Source: Bacillota bacterium
GTDB lineage: Bacteria > Sysuimicrobiota > Sysuimicrobiia > Sysuimicrobiales > Segetimicrobiaceae
Direction of reading: 5' to 3'
Length of the DNA: 36,066 bases
Assembly: GCA_021324295.1 (NCBI GenBank)
Contig: JAJPJJ010000097.1
Coordinates: 1-36,066 of the forward strand
Shown one piece after another: positions 8,564 to 16,514 of the stretch. Under the pieces are notes generated by a model. That model ran no database searches. It was not told the DNA's origin and worked only from the letters and a program-made list of their open reading frames with translations. Each line of letters begins with the position of its first letter. The stretch's first letter is position 1. The translations under genes were made by a program, and so were the position numbers.

Positions 8564-9301
8564 CTAGCGCCCGCGCGCCACGATCCTGTGCCGGGCGACC
8601 CCGCGGCTCCTCCTGGCGAGCGCCCGCTCGTATTCCCAGGGGTCCGGGACGATCGAGGCCGCGGCGATCCAGAGGGCGGTCCAGGCGGCGAGCGGAACGA
8701 TCGCCCAGGCGGGGGCGACCGGGAGGTGCGCCGCCGTCCGGGCGACGACGAGGGCCAGGCCGACCTGCAGCCCAGCCGGCACGGTCACGAGCCAGGTGCG
8801 CGGCCGCGGGGGCAGCCGGGGAGGGTCGGAAGCCGCGAGGTCCGCGACCGCTCGCTCCTCGAGGGCCTCCCACGTGCTGGGATAGGCCTCCACGTGATAC
8901 AACCCCTCCAGGCGGTGGACCGCGCGCGGCGACCCCACGACGTAGAGGACCTGGGGGTAGGCGTACTCGGCGCGGTAGCCGTGCTCGTGCTCGATCACGC
9001 GCCCCCACAAGGCGGCGCGCCCGATCACCACCGTCCGGCCGCGACGGGTGTCCCAGTACGCCCGCGCCCAGGAGAGCGCGGTGGCGAGACGCTTGGCACC
9101 GTACCAGCCGCACGCGCAGGAGGCGACCGGCGGCTCGTGGTCCAGTGTGCATCGGGCGCGCGCGGCGTGGGGCGCCCAGAGGCCCCGTCCCACGAGCGCC
9201 CTCAGGCCGGCGTCCGTGTATGCCCATGCACGCCAGGCGACGAGCGGCTCGGCCTGTATCTGGTCACGAGACACGTCGGCGATGCCTAGGGCGCGTGCCA
9301 C
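8564..9301 (-). CDS. Conserved hypothetical protein with Cys/His cluster and two C-terminal TM helices
   Basis: About 245 residues. The N-terminal half has a WRAW motif followed by a C-x(n)-H...C-x-CGWYGAKR cluster that could bind a metal. Next comes WGRVIEHEHGYRAEYAYPQ, a pattern I associate with uncharacterised proteins in high-GC bacteria but cannot name. The C-terminal third has two hydrophobic helices (WLVTVPAGLQVGLALVVA and AWAIVPLAAWTALWIAAA) and a short basic tail, suggesting membrane anchoring with the N-terminal domain outside the bilayer. The start is unclear. GTG 9301 overlaps the end of the upstream gene by 16 bases; GTG 9274 just after that gene's stop is the alternative; neither has a good Shine-Dalgarno. 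Function unknown. Confidence 0.65.
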   Translation of the reverse strand: MARALGIADVSRDQIQAEPLVAWRAWAYTDAGLRALVGRGLWAPHAARARCTLDHEPPVASCACGWYGAKRLATALSWARAYWDTRRGRTVVIGRAALWGRVIEHEHGYRAEYAYPQVLYVVGSPRAVHRLEGLYHVEAYPSTWEALEERAVADLAASDPPRLPPRPRTWLVTVPAGLQVGLALVVARTAAHLPVAPAWAIVPLAAWTALWIAAASIVPDPWEYERALARRSRGVARHRIVARGR

Positions 9302-9804
9302 CGCTGGATCCGCGACGCGCTGTCGACGATCGCGATCGACGGCTGTCGTTGCGCGGGGTTGAGGTCCATAGAGAGGAACCCGCCCCACGGGTAACTCTGG
9401 ATGGACATCGCACTTCGGCCGCCGTACGAGAGAAAGATGTTGGCTTGGGGACCGTTTACCCTCATCTGCAACGGAGCCTGCCCTGAGCCGTTGCTGAGGG
9501 TGAGGGCACCATCCCCGCCGACGGCGAACGCCCCCAGGTTCGCGACGGGGCGCTCGGCGCCATTCATGATCGTGAGGTGGCCTCCTTGGTCGTCAACGGT
9601 AAGGGCGGCGATCGTCTTGCCATCTTGGGTTCGGAAGAGGAGCCCTCCGCGCGGCACAGTGATCGTTGCAGGCGGGTAGGCGATCGTCGTCGCTGTCGTC
9701 GCTAAGGCCGGGTGAACGCCGAGGATCCGGCTCGCCGCCATCCCCCCCATCAACCCCATGACCAGGGCCAGGGCAAGCAACCGTGCTTCCGCCTTTCCGC
9801 ACAC
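9286..9804 (-). CDS. Exported hypothetical protein, beta-rich
   Basis: The 172-residue protein begins with a basic N terminus and one hydrophobic helix (LLALALVMGLMGGMAASRILG), a signal peptide or anchor. A Gly/Asn-rich region follows with repeated short beta-like strands (RTQDGKTIAALTVDD, LTIMNGAERPVANLG, GGDGALTLSNGSG). This resembles secreted beta-strand repeat proteins, but I do not recognise a family. GTG 9804 is chosen because GGGGGTGG lies six bases upstream; a far longer open frame upstream is Arg/Cys-rich and is rejected. It ends just inside the start region of the Cys/His-cluster protein, so the two are probably co-transcribed. Confidence 0.65.
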   Translation of the reverse strand: MCGKAEARLLALALVMGLMGGMAASRILGVHPALATTATTIAYPPATITVPRGGLLFRTQDGKTIAALTVDDQGGHLTIMNGAERPVANLGAFAVGGDGALTLSNGSGQAPLQMRVNGPQANIFLSYGGRSAMSIQSYPWGGFLSMDLNPAQRQPSIAIVDSASRIQRWHAP

Positions 9805-9975
9805 ACCCAACCACCCCCGATCAGGCCCGTATCCGGCGCTCGGAAATACCGCCGCGCGAGCGGCGCCGTCCCCGAGAATCTCAGCGTACCCGGAGCCGCC
9901 GGCAGCGGCGTCGGCCGCCCGCACCGTAGGCAAGTGGCGAAGTCCGGGGCCACACCCTCGTGCGTGAGCGCCGAC

Positions 9976-10008
9976 GTCTGAGGGGGCGCAGCGAGGCGAG
10001 CCGGCCGC
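9976..10008 (+). repeat. Dispersed intergenic module B, copy 3
   Basis: Thirty-three bases running from GTCTGAGG through GCGCAGCGAGGCGAGCC to GGCCGC match the module found at 23250 and 26860 in the same orientation, with small deletions and substitutions. It lies between the exported hypothetical gene and the radical SAM gene, in non-coding sequence. Confidence 0.5.
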
Positions 10009-10036
10009 GCGGGCCCGCCACCGGCAGGCGCCCGGT

Positions 10037-11056
10037 TCACGCGCGGGCCGACACCCCTGCCGGCATGCGGCGCCAGCGCGAGTCGAATCGCCACAACCCT
10101 GCGGCCCTCGCGTGGGCGAACGCCTCATCGATCTCCCGGGGGCCCAGGCGGCGGTTAAGTTCCTGGTACCTGGGGTCCGACTTGGCGCGCCAGGCCGGAT
10201 AGTACTGATCCATGACGTTGACATACGTGTCCGCCGAAAGCGCGGCGAGATAGCGCATGATCTCCCGGGTGTCCTCCAGCATCCCAGGCATCACGAGATG
10301 GCGGACCAGCACCCCGCGCACGGCGAGGCCGTCTTCATTCACCTTGAGTTCGCCCACCTGCTCGTGCATGGCGCGGACGACTTGCCGCGCAACGTCAGGG
10401 TAATCGGGCGCCAGCAGGTACCGGCGGCTGCGTTCGCGATCCCACAGCTTGAAATCCGGCATGTAGATGTCCACGACACCCTCCATCAATCGGATGCTGT
10501 GGAGGCTGTCGTACGAGCTCGTGTTGTAGACGATCGGCAGCCGCAGCCCCCGCCCAATCGCCAGGTGCAAGGCTTCGAGGATCTGGGGCACCACGTGCTC
10601 GGGGGTGACGAAGTTGATATTGTGGCAGCCTTCCGCCTGCAGCTGCAGCATCATCCGGGCCAGATCCTGCGGTCCGACGTCCTCGCCCTCGCCGATCTGG
10701 CTCGTCTCGAAATTCTGGCAGAAGACGCACCGGAGGTTGCACCAGGCGAAGAAGATGGTGCCGGAGCCCGCCCAGCCGCGCAGCACGTCTTCCTCCCCGA
10801 AGTGGTGAAAGTAGGCCGAGACCCGCGCGCGGCGTCCCACCTTGCAGACGGCGAAGCGATTGTCCAGGCGGTTCACCCTGCACGCCCGAGGGCACAAGGT
10901 GCAGCTGCGCAAGGCGTCGAGCGCCTCGTCGACCTTCTCCTTCAGCCGGCCTTCCTCGTAGGTCCGGAGGTATGCGGGCACGAAGTCGCGCGCGGGCACG
11001 ACGAAGCGCCCGCCACCGTGGACCTCCGCGGGCATGGCCCGAGTCGAAAGCAGCAT
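10037..11056 (-). CDS. Radical SAM protein, PflX-like (COG1313)
   Basis: The 339-residue protein carries the radical SAM cluster motif CNLRCVFC (C106, C110, C113), which ligates a 4Fe-4S cluster and S-adenosylmethionine. It is preceded by a second Cys group, CTLCPRACRVNR (C52, C55, C59) and C71, typical of the PflX/pyruvate-formate-lyase-activase-like COG1313 group. Later motifs EGCHNINFVTPEHV and VDIYMPDFKLWD also fit that group. Members are often annotated as glycyl-radical-enzyme activases, but no glycyl-radical enzyme is nearby and the substrate is unknown. The ATG at 11056 has a strong GGAGGT four bases upstream; the 58 residues of upstream open frame are rejected. The gene is monocistronic as far as visible. 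Confidence 0.88.
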   Translation of the reverse strand: MLLSTRAMPAEVHGGGRFVVPARDFVPAYLRTYEEGRLKEKVDEALDALRSCTLCPRACRVNRLDNRFAVCKVGRRARVSAYFHHFGEEDVLRGWAGSGTIFFAWCNLRCVFCQNFETSQIGEGEDVGPQDLARMMLQLQAEGCHNINFVTPEHVVPQILEALHLAIGRGLRLPIVYNTSSYDSLHSIRLMEGVVDIYMPDFKLWDRERSRRYLLAPDYPDVARQVVRAMHEQVGELKVNEDGLAVRGVLVRHLVMPGMLEDTREIMRYLAALSADTYVNVMDQYYPAWRAKSDPRYQELNRRLGPREIDEAFAHARAAGLWRFDSRWRRMPAGVSARA

Positions 11057-11415
11057 CGTGACCTCCGGTCGTCCGGCCTGACAGGCGGTTCCCCGAAGGC
11101 ACTTGGCGGGGTCCGGGCCGGGGTCCTTCTCGGGCTCCATCCCGTCCGAAGGGCGAGGTGGAGGCCTGGTCAAAGACATCCCGCGCCCGGAGGGACTCCG
11201 GCGATGATCCGAGGCGCGCGTGGGGACCACGCGCGCGCACCGCGACGCGCGGCGCGCAGCGGTCCCCGCGGTCCAACCGGCGATGGAGCCTTGGAGGACG
11301 CTTCCAACGACCTCCGGTCGACCCGCGGTCCCGTCAGGGGGCGATCGACGCGGAGCGGCGCGGCGGCACGGACGTCGTCGAGCATGGACGGAAAATGCAC
11401 AAGAGGGGTGATGTT

Positions 11416-11823
11416 GTGCCGACGGTCACCGGACTCCTGGAAACGGCGTTGTACGTCGAGGATGTGGCGCGCTCGGCGGAGTTCTACGAAGCCGTCTTCG
11501 GGTTCACGCGACTGTTCGCCGAGGAGCGGTTGTGCGCTTTGCACATCGGCGGCGGGCAGGTGCTCCTGTTGTTCAAGAGAGGAGCGTCGGCGCACACGGC
11601 AGGGCAATCCCCGGTCCCCCCGCATGGTGGCCGCGGCGAACTGCACATCGCGTTCTTAATCGCCGCATCCGAAGCCGAGGCATGGGACCGATGGCTTCTG
11701 GCCAGAGGGATCGCCGTCGAGAGCAGGCAGCGCTGGCGGCGAGGCGGCGTGAGCCTGTACTTCCGGGATCCGGACCGCCACCTCGTGGAACTCGCGACTC
11801 CCGGCGTGTGGCCGGTCGGGTAG
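11416..11823 (+). CDS. VOC (glyoxalase/bleomycin-resistance/dioxygenase) superfamily protein
   Basis: The 135-residue single VOC module has the classic beta-alpha-beta opening LLETALYVEDVARSAEFYE and the closing strand YFRDPDRHLVELATP. The Glu of HLVELA is the usual metal ligand. A His lies in GELHIAF where a second ligand is common. At the N-terminal ligand position, Thr/Ala (ETALYV) replaces the usual His, so metal binding may be altered. The family covers fosfomycin-resistance, glyoxalase and dioxygenase activities; no specific activity can be assigned. The GTG at 11416 is chosen because AGGGGTGAT, close to a full anti-Shine-Dalgarno match, lies at good spacing. The in-frame ATG 21 bases earlier has no such site. 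Confidence 0.78.
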   Translation: MPTVTGLLETALYVEDVARSAEFYEAVFGFTRLFAEERLCALHIGGGQVLLLFKRGASAHTAGQSPVPPHGGRGELHIAFLIAASEAEAWDRWLLARGIAVESRQRWRRGGVSLYFRDPDRHLVELATPGVWPVG

Positions 11824-11883
11824 CGCCGCCTTGGGGGCACGGGCACGAAATGCGCGCCCGCCTCGCTCCAAATTCAGGAGACA

Positions 11884-11926
11884 TTCACCGGGCCTTCACG
11901 GGGCCTTCACCGGCTCCTCGTACGCT
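11884..11926 (+). promoter_or_regulatory. PHO-box-like triple 11-bp direct repeat with adjacent -10
   Basis: Three head-to-tail units, TTCACCGGGCC, TTCACGGGGCC and TTCACCGGCTC, fill 11884-11916 with an exact 11-bp period. Four bases later comes TACGCT, a plausible -10. Direct repeats of 11 bp with a TTCACC core are the known form of PhoP/PhoB-family (OmpR-type) response regulator sites, best described in Streptomyces PHO boxes. The site would replace the -35 and drive the gene at 11992, about 60 bases downstream of the predicted start point. The assignment to phosphate control is an inference. Confidence 0.55.
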
Positions 11927-11991
11927 GGAAAGCGACGGGCGGTACCGGGCACCCGGAGGCCGGCCCGACTGGGCGAGGAGGCACATGGTCA

Positions 11992-12648
11992 ATGATCACA
12001 CGCTGGGCACGCATCATCGGTGCAGTCCTGATCGGAACGGTTCCAGTGGCCGGGGCAGCGGCATGGGGACAAACGCAGCCTGCGCAACCGGGGGCGCCGC
12101 AGCAACTCCGGCATCACGGCGGGCACGCGGTGGTCGGGACGGTATCGTCCGCGACCGGCGCGACCGTCGTGGTCACGACGCGGGGCGGGCAGTCGGTCAC
12201 GGTCCAGGTGACGCCGGCCACCCGAATCCTCGCCCGACAGCCCGCAACGCTCGGCGCCTTCCGGCCGGGCGACCTCGTACACGTGGTGGCGGCCAAGTCC
12301 GCCGATGGGTCCCTGACCGCGCGCGCGGTCGTCGACTCCGCGGCCGCGATGGCGCCCCCGGGACGGCCCACGCCGGCCCGCAGCGGGATATGGGCGGGCC
12401 GGGGTGACACGGTAGTGCTCGTGGGGCGCCTTGCCGGTGCACCGGCCGGCCAGAGCATCGCCGTGACGGTGCCGGCGGGGTCGCCGGTGTCGGTCACGGT
12501 TCCCTCGACGGCGCGCCTGTCGCAGATCGCTTCGGTGCCTGCGAGCCGGCTCTCCCCCGGCACGCGCGTCGCCGTCCGTGGGCAGCCCGGCGCGAACGGC
12601 ACCATGACGGCGACCGTCATCCTCATCGCCGGTCCGGCATCGCGCTGA
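11992..12648 (+). CDS. Secreted DUF5666-like protein
   Basis: The 218-residue protein has an N-terminal signal peptide (ITRWARIIGAVLIGTVPVAGAAAWG). A His/Gln/Pro-rich linker follows, then two similar beta-rich halves: one reads VVGTVSSATGATVVVTTRGG...FRPGDLVHVV, the other VVLVGRLAGAPAGQSIAVTV...LSPGTRVAVRG. This pattern of short OB-like strands ending in a GD or GT turn matches DUF5666-type exported proteins. The biochemical role is unknown. The ATG at 11992 is about ten bases after GAGGAGG; another ATG seven bases earlier is out of frame. A PHO-box-like element lies upstream and a strong palindrome immediately downstream, so it appears to be a single-gene unit. Confidence 0.75.
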   Translation: MITRWARIIGAVLIGTVPVAGAAAWGQTQPAQPGAPQQLRHHGGHAVVGTVSSATGATVVVTTRGGQSVTVQVTPATRILARQPATLGAFRPGDLVHVVAAKSADGSLTARAVVDSAAAMAPPGRPTPARSGIWAGRGDTVVLVGRLAGAPAGQSIAVTVPAGSPVSVTVPSTARLSQIASVPASRLSPGTRVAVRGQPGANGTMTATVILIAGPASR

Positions 12649-12660
12649 CCACGTCGCCGC

Positions 12661-12692
12661 GGGGGCCCGCCGGCCGCGGCCGGCGGGCCCCC
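12661..12692. terminator. Perfect 32-bp palindrome after the DUF5666-like gene
   Basis: The sequence is a complete palindrome of 32 bp, reading GGGGGCCCGCCGGCC then its own complement. It starts 13 bases after the stop codon. The convergent gene's stop is at 12848 on the other strand. The location suggests a bidirectional transcription end, although no T tract follows on either side. Confidence 0.55.
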
Positions 12693-12847
12693 GGACGTCC
12701 GGCCCCAGTCGCGCGGCGCCCAGCCGATGAGCGCGAGACGCCGCCACGCCGTGCGCGTCCCCGGGCGGCATCTCGACGGTCGACCGCCCCCGGGGATCTG
12801 GCCGCCTGTCGCGACGGGCTGGCGCGGGCCCGCGGCATCGCGATGTC

Positions 12848-13198
12848 TCACCTTGACGCGGGCAATGCAGCCGCGCTGTTCGACACACGAGCGGCGAGAG
12901 GGCTCTGGTAGAGATCCCTTTGCATGTCCTCCCACCGCGCCTTCGCCTCTCCCAGCAGTTCTTCGTGCACATAGATCGTGACGGACACACGGCCATTCTT
13001 GGAATCCCGAACCGCTTGAACGAGATCCTCGATGTTCCTCGCGATCCTGTGGAGCCCGTTTCCGACGCGGGTGAGCCACCGTACCTCGTCCTCGGAGTGG
13101 TACTTGAGCGCGGTGGGATCCCAGGATTCCCAATCCCGGATGTCGCGGAGGTGCAGACGACCAGCCAGCGCAGCGGCTCGAAAGAACCTCTCGCTCAT
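12848..13198 (-). CDS. Conserved-looking hypothetical protein
   Basis: The 116-residue soluble protein starts MSERFFRAAALAGRLHL and has alternating helical segments (EDEVRWLTRVGNGLHRIARNIEDLVQAV) and a strand-like piece (GRVSVTIYVHEELLGEAK). I do not recognise it. Amino-acid composition is normal and it contains amphipathic helices, unlike overlapping frames. The start is ATG 13198, whose first bases form ATGA with the stop of a short upstream frame. The Shine-Dalgarno is G-rich but not ideal. Confidence 0.6.
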   Translation of the reverse strand: MSERFFRAAALAGRLHLRDIRDWESWDPTALKYHSEDEVRWLTRVGNGLHRIARNIEDLVQAVRDSKNGRVSVTIYVHEELLGEAKARWEDMQRDLYQSPLAARVSNSAAALPASR

Positions 13199-13344
13199 AG
13201 GTGCCCCCGCATCGGCTCGTGGCCGATGTATTCCCTCCGCGTCGCCGTTTCAGCGTCGAGAGCGCGTGCTGCGTCCGTGCCGGGACAACGCCGGCTGAGC
13301 TTCACCGAGAGCCGGGGTAGAGGCATGTGGATGGGCTCGCGCAT
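13195..13344 (-). CDS. Possible 49-residue protein coupled to the next gene
   Basis: A short frame from ATG 13344 ends in the ATGA that begins the 116-residue hypothetical gene, an arrangement typical of translational coupling. Its middle, LPRLSVKLSRRC, vaguely resembles the first strand of small DNA-binding antitoxins, but no fold can be claimed. The Shine-Dalgarno is poor and the composition is Arg-rich, so it may be chance. Confidence 0.3.
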   Translation of the reverse strand: MREPIHMPLPRLSVKLSRRCPGTDAARALDAETATRREYIGHEPMRGHL

Positions 13345-13460
13345 TCCCGCAGCCGCCGCCCGCGCGTCAGCATAAGGCCTGACCGGCCTCCGCAATCGGG
13401 GCATCGGTCGGCCGCCCGGCGTTCAGGCCGAGAAACGCATGAACGGCGTCCCTGTCTCCA

Positions 13461-13745
13461 CTACACGGCCCCGAGCCGACGAACGCGCCGCAGCCCGTCG
13501 CGGAGGAAGTCGATGCCAGCGAGCCCCGCTCCGATGTCGGGCTGCCGCCTCGGCGGCCTCGCGCACCAGCCCACGGGGTAGCCGGCGCGCGTGGCGTGCC
13601 GGCGGCCGGTGGGCCCGATGGCCCGCGGCGAGAGCCCTGACGGGCGCAGCAGATTGTGGGATGCTTCGAATCGCGCGCGCCGCGCGGCGTCCGCCGGGCC
13701 CCTCTCCCGCCTGTCTGGATGCGCCCCCCTACGGTCGTCTGGCAT
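13461..13745 (-). CDS. Possible Arg-rich hypothetical protein
   Basis: A 94-residue frame from ATG 13745 has a good Shine-Dalgarno (GGGGAGG, seven bases upstream). It ends with a plausible helical tail (GLAGIDFLRDGLRRVRRLGAV). Its N-terminal half is strongly Arg-rich, as chance frames in this GC-rich DNA are. No motif is recognised. It is downstream of the amidohydrolase on the same strand. The remaining parts of 13345-13930 show nothing convincing. Confidence 0.35.
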   Translation of the reverse strand: MPDDRRGAHPDRRERGPADAARRARFEASHNLLRPSGLSPRAIGPTGRRHATRAGYPVGWCARPPRRQPDIGAGLAGIDFLRDGLRRVRRLGAV

Positions 13746-13930
13746 GGGCCTGCCTCCCCTTATCGCCCATGCCCACGGCGGCCCGGGTTTAGACGGCCGC
13801 ACGGCGGCCTCGGCCGGCTCGTGCTCGTGCGTCGTGGGTCGTCTATCGAGCGCGCAGTTCGTGAACGAGCGCAAGCAAGACAGGGCGAAATGAGGTGAAG
13901 AGAGACCCGCGCGCCCCGACCCACGCCGTG

Positions 13931-15049
13931 CTAGGTCCGGCGTGTGGCCCAACCGTAGAGCCGCGCGGCGTTGCCGCGGAGCACGTCCCCGGCCACCCGC
14001 TCCGCCTCCGCCGCCGTGAGGTCCCCCGCGCGGATGGCTCGGTCGAGCATGCGCCCCAACGCGCCACGCGCGCACCTCGCGGCGAGGTAGTACAGTTCCG
14101 GGATGTGGTGGGCGTCGGACGAATACATGATCTTGGAGGTGGGGCTCAACTCGAAGAGGGCGCCCAGCGTCCGCTCCATGCCGCCCGTGCTCAAGAGCGG
14201 GAACGCCAGCCCGATGTCCAGGTACACCCGCGGATACGTGGCGGCCAGATAGCCGGCCTCCCGGGTGAAGGGATAAGCGGCGTGCAGGAGCACCACGGGG
14301 ACGCGGCCCAATCGCGCGTCTTCCAGGATGGCGCGCAGATGCAGCGGATTCGCGAGGCGAAGGTCCAGGTCCGGGTCGCCGAAGCCGGTGTGGAACTGGA
14401 CCGGGATCCCGCGGCGGGCCGCGACCTCCAGGGCCAGGCCGAGGAGGTAGTCCAGTAGGGCCTTCTGCGCCAGCCGGGGTCCACCGGCCTTGTACGCTCG
14501 AAACCCCGCCTCCGCGTCCTCCCGGGCCGGCAGCCGCACGTCGAGCCCGGTTCGATAGGCCGCGATGCTCTTGAACGCCACGACCTGGCGGGGCGGCGGA
14601 TCGATGCTCTCCCGAAAGGCGTCCGCGAGGCTGCCAAGACCCGGCGCGCGCCGCAGGAGTTCCTCGGCGTGCGCCTCGAGCCGGAGGATGCGCGCGGCGG
14701 GAAAGAAGCGTTCGTGCCAGGCCACGGGTTCGAGTTCGTCGGGCGCGAATCCGTCGTCGAGGAAGACCGCCTCGATGCCGGCCGCGTCGATGAAGCGTCG
14801 CGCATAGGCCTCGGCGCCCATCGCCTCGCGCCGCGCCGCGATGGCGGTCTCGCGCGGTTCCGCCCCCAGCAGATCCGCGATCATGCGAAGGTTGCGGCGG
14901 TAGGAGAGCGAGGTGGGACCGTGGAGGGCGACCTGTTCCGGGTCGCGCGCCTCGGTAAAGAAGGCGGCATACGGGACGCCGGGCACGCGTTCCGGACGCA
15001 TCAGCCCGTGGGCGTGCTGATCGAGCACCGGAACGGCGGCGAGATCCAT
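13931..15049 (-). CDS. Amidohydrolase, FluG N-domain-like
   Basis: The 372-residue TIM-barrel metal hydrolase has the amidohydrolase start motif VLDQHAHG (H12, H14) and further metal/active-site segments QFHTGFGD, VLLHAAYPF and YSSDAHHIPE. Members of this amidohydrolase-2 group hydrolyse amide or related bonds, or decarboxylate. In fungal FluG, a domain of this type is fused to a glutamine-synthetase-like domain. Here the gene directly follows a GS-family gene on the same strand with a 139-base gap, the unfused equivalent. The two products may act on the same gamma-glutamyl compound (inference). The ATG at 15049 begins at the conserved domain but has no strong Shine-Dalgarno; a 20-residue Arg/Pro-rich extension to 15109 is possible. 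Confidence 0.82.
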   Translation of the reverse strand: MDLAAVPVLDQHAHGLMRPERVPGVPYAAFFTEARDPEQVALHGPTSLSYRRNLRMIADLLGAEPRETAIAARREAMGAEAYARRFIDAAGIEAVFLDDGFAPDELEPVAWHERFFPAARILRLEAHAEELLRRAPGLGSLADAFRESIDPPPRQVVAFKSIAAYRTGLDVRLPAREDAEAGFRAYKAGGPRLAQKALLDYLLGLALEVAARRGIPVQFHTGFGDPDLDLRLANPLHLRAILEDARLGRVPVVLLHAAYPFTREAGYLAATYPRVYLDIGLAFPLLSTGGMERTLGALFELSPTSKIMYSSDAHHIPELYYLAARCARGALGRMLDRAIRAGDLTAAEAERVAGDVLRGNAARLYGWATRRT

Positions 15050-15188
15050 CAGTGGCGGTCGTTCGCGGGCTCGCCGGCCGGGCGGCGCCGGTGCTCGTGC
15101 GGGCCGCATGCGCGGCGCCGATCCGGTCGGGGGTCCGCGTCACGGCGCCTGGGCCGCGCGGCCGATGGCGTCGCGTCGCCGCGGTCCA

Positions 15189-16514
15189 TCAGTAGCGCTC
15201 CATGAGCAGCGCGACCTCCTCCTCGAGGGGGAGATCCTTGAGCGCCTGCCACTCGAAGCGCTTGACCGCGACGTAGGCCTGCGTGAGCTCGGGGCCCAGC
15301 GCGTCCGTCAGCACGCGGTCGGCCTCGAGGGCGGCCAGCGCGGCCTCGAGCGTGCCGGGGAGCGGATCCGCGCCCGCGGCCCGGCGCTGCGCCTCGCTGA
15401 GGAAGGCGGGATCCCGCTGCACGGGCTCGGGCAACGACAGTTCGCGGCGCAGCCCATCGAGGCCGCACACGATCACAGCTCCCAGTGCCAGATAGGGATT
15501 CGACGACGCGTCCGAGGTCTTGAGTTCGACATGTCCCGGGGGGCCTCCATCCGGGTTGGAGGGCACGCGGACGGCGGCTTCGCGATTGTCCATTCCCCAG
15601 GCCCGAAATGCGCCGCTCCAGGTCCGAGGCTGCAACCGCCGGTAGGAATTGGGGCTCGCCACGGTCAGGGCGGCGAGCGCCGGCAGGTGGTCCAGGACGC
15701 CGGCGATGAAAGCCGCCGCCTCGTCGGAGAGCCCGTGCGCCGACCCTGGGGCGCCCGTGATGTTCTGGCCATGCCGCCACAGGGAGATGTGGCAGTGTGC
15801 GCCGTTTCCCGCCGCGCGCTCGAGGACCTTCGGCAGCAGCGCCGCCCGGAACCCCGCCCGCCGGGCGACGGCATGGAGCGTCTGCCGCGCGTACACCATG
15901 CGGTCCGCGGTCGTCAGCGCATCCGCGGGCGCGAGCGCGAGCTCGAACTGCCCTGGGCCCGCCTCCGGGTAGAGTTGCTGCGCGATAACGTCCTGCGCCG
16001 CCAGTGCGCTCACGATGTCCCCGACGACGCCGTGCGCCACGTCCATCCCCAGGGTGGCGGCGAACACGGTGTCGTCCACGGGGCGGCCGCCGGCGTCCAG
16101 CAGGTAGAACTCTACCTCGTAGCCCGTCCGCACCTCGTAGCCCGCCCGGCCGGCTTCCCCGAGCACCCGCTTCAGGAAGTATCGCGGGTCCAGGGCCCAG
16201 GGCTGGCCGTCCTTCATCACGTCGCCGATGACCTGGGCATGTCCCGGGGCGTAGGGGACCAACTGGAAGGTGTCCCAATCCGGCATGAGGCGGACTTCGC
16301 CGGCAGGCCCGAGGCCGCTTGCCTCCACGACCGTGTCGTACATCACCGGCAGCGCCGGCAGCGCCGCGGTCACCCCCACGCCGTGACGAAAGACGTCGTC
16401 GATCACGCTGACCGCGGCCGCCTTGCCGCGGATCACGTTGGCGATCGAGCACGTTACGACCCGCACGAAGCGGATGTCCGCCCCTCGCAGGAGCCGTGCG
16501 AATGCCGTCTTCAC
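15189..16514 (-). CDS. Glutamine synthetase-family ligase (gamma-glutamyl-amide synthetase type)
   Basis: The 441-residue protein has the GS catalytic domain. TGYEVEFYLL carries the metal-binding Glu pair, GNGAHCHISLW the ATP/metal His loop, and PNSYRRLQPRTWSG then WGMDNREAAVRVP the glutamate and phosphate binding residues. The C-terminal half is typical. It is closer to the gamma-glutamylpolyamine/alkylamide synthetase branch (PuuA/GlnA-like) than to housekeeping GlnA. The YRRLQP loop departs from the usual KRLVPG pattern, and no adenylylation-loop tyrosine is evident. It would ligate glutamate to an amine with ATP. The GTG at 16514 follows GGAGGGG. More than 100 upstream in-frame residues are Arg-rich and rejected. 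It is in a two-gene unit with the FluG-type amidohydrolase, divergent from an LLM oxidoreductase. Confidence 0.85.
   Translation of the reverse strand: MKTAFARLLRGADIRFVRVVTCSIANVIRGKAAAVSVIDDVFRHGVGVTAALPALPVMYDTVVEASGLGPAGEVRLMPDWDTFQLVPYAPGHAQVIGDVMKDGQPWALDPRYFLKRVLGEAGRAGYEVRTGYEVEFYLLDAGGRPVDDTVFAATLGMDVAHGVVGDIVSALAAQDVIAQQLYPEAGPGQFELALAPADALTTADRMVYARQTLHAVARRAGFRAALLPKVLERAAGNGAHCHISLWRHGQNITGAPGSAHGLSDEAAAFIAGVLDHLPALAALTVASPNSYRRLQPRTWSGAFRAWGMDNREAAVRVPSNPDGGPPGHVELKTSDASSNPYLALGAVIVCGLDGLRRELSLPEPVQRDPAFLSEAQRRAAGADPLPGTLEAALAALEADRVLTDALGPELTQAYVAVKRFEWQALKDLPLEEEVALLMERY

Noticed and set aside
9750-9990. Small CxxC protein in an alternative minus frame (CLRCGRPTPLP)
   Set aside because: No ribosome site at a usable start, and it overlaps the better supported exported protein in another frame; the CxxC is probably chance.
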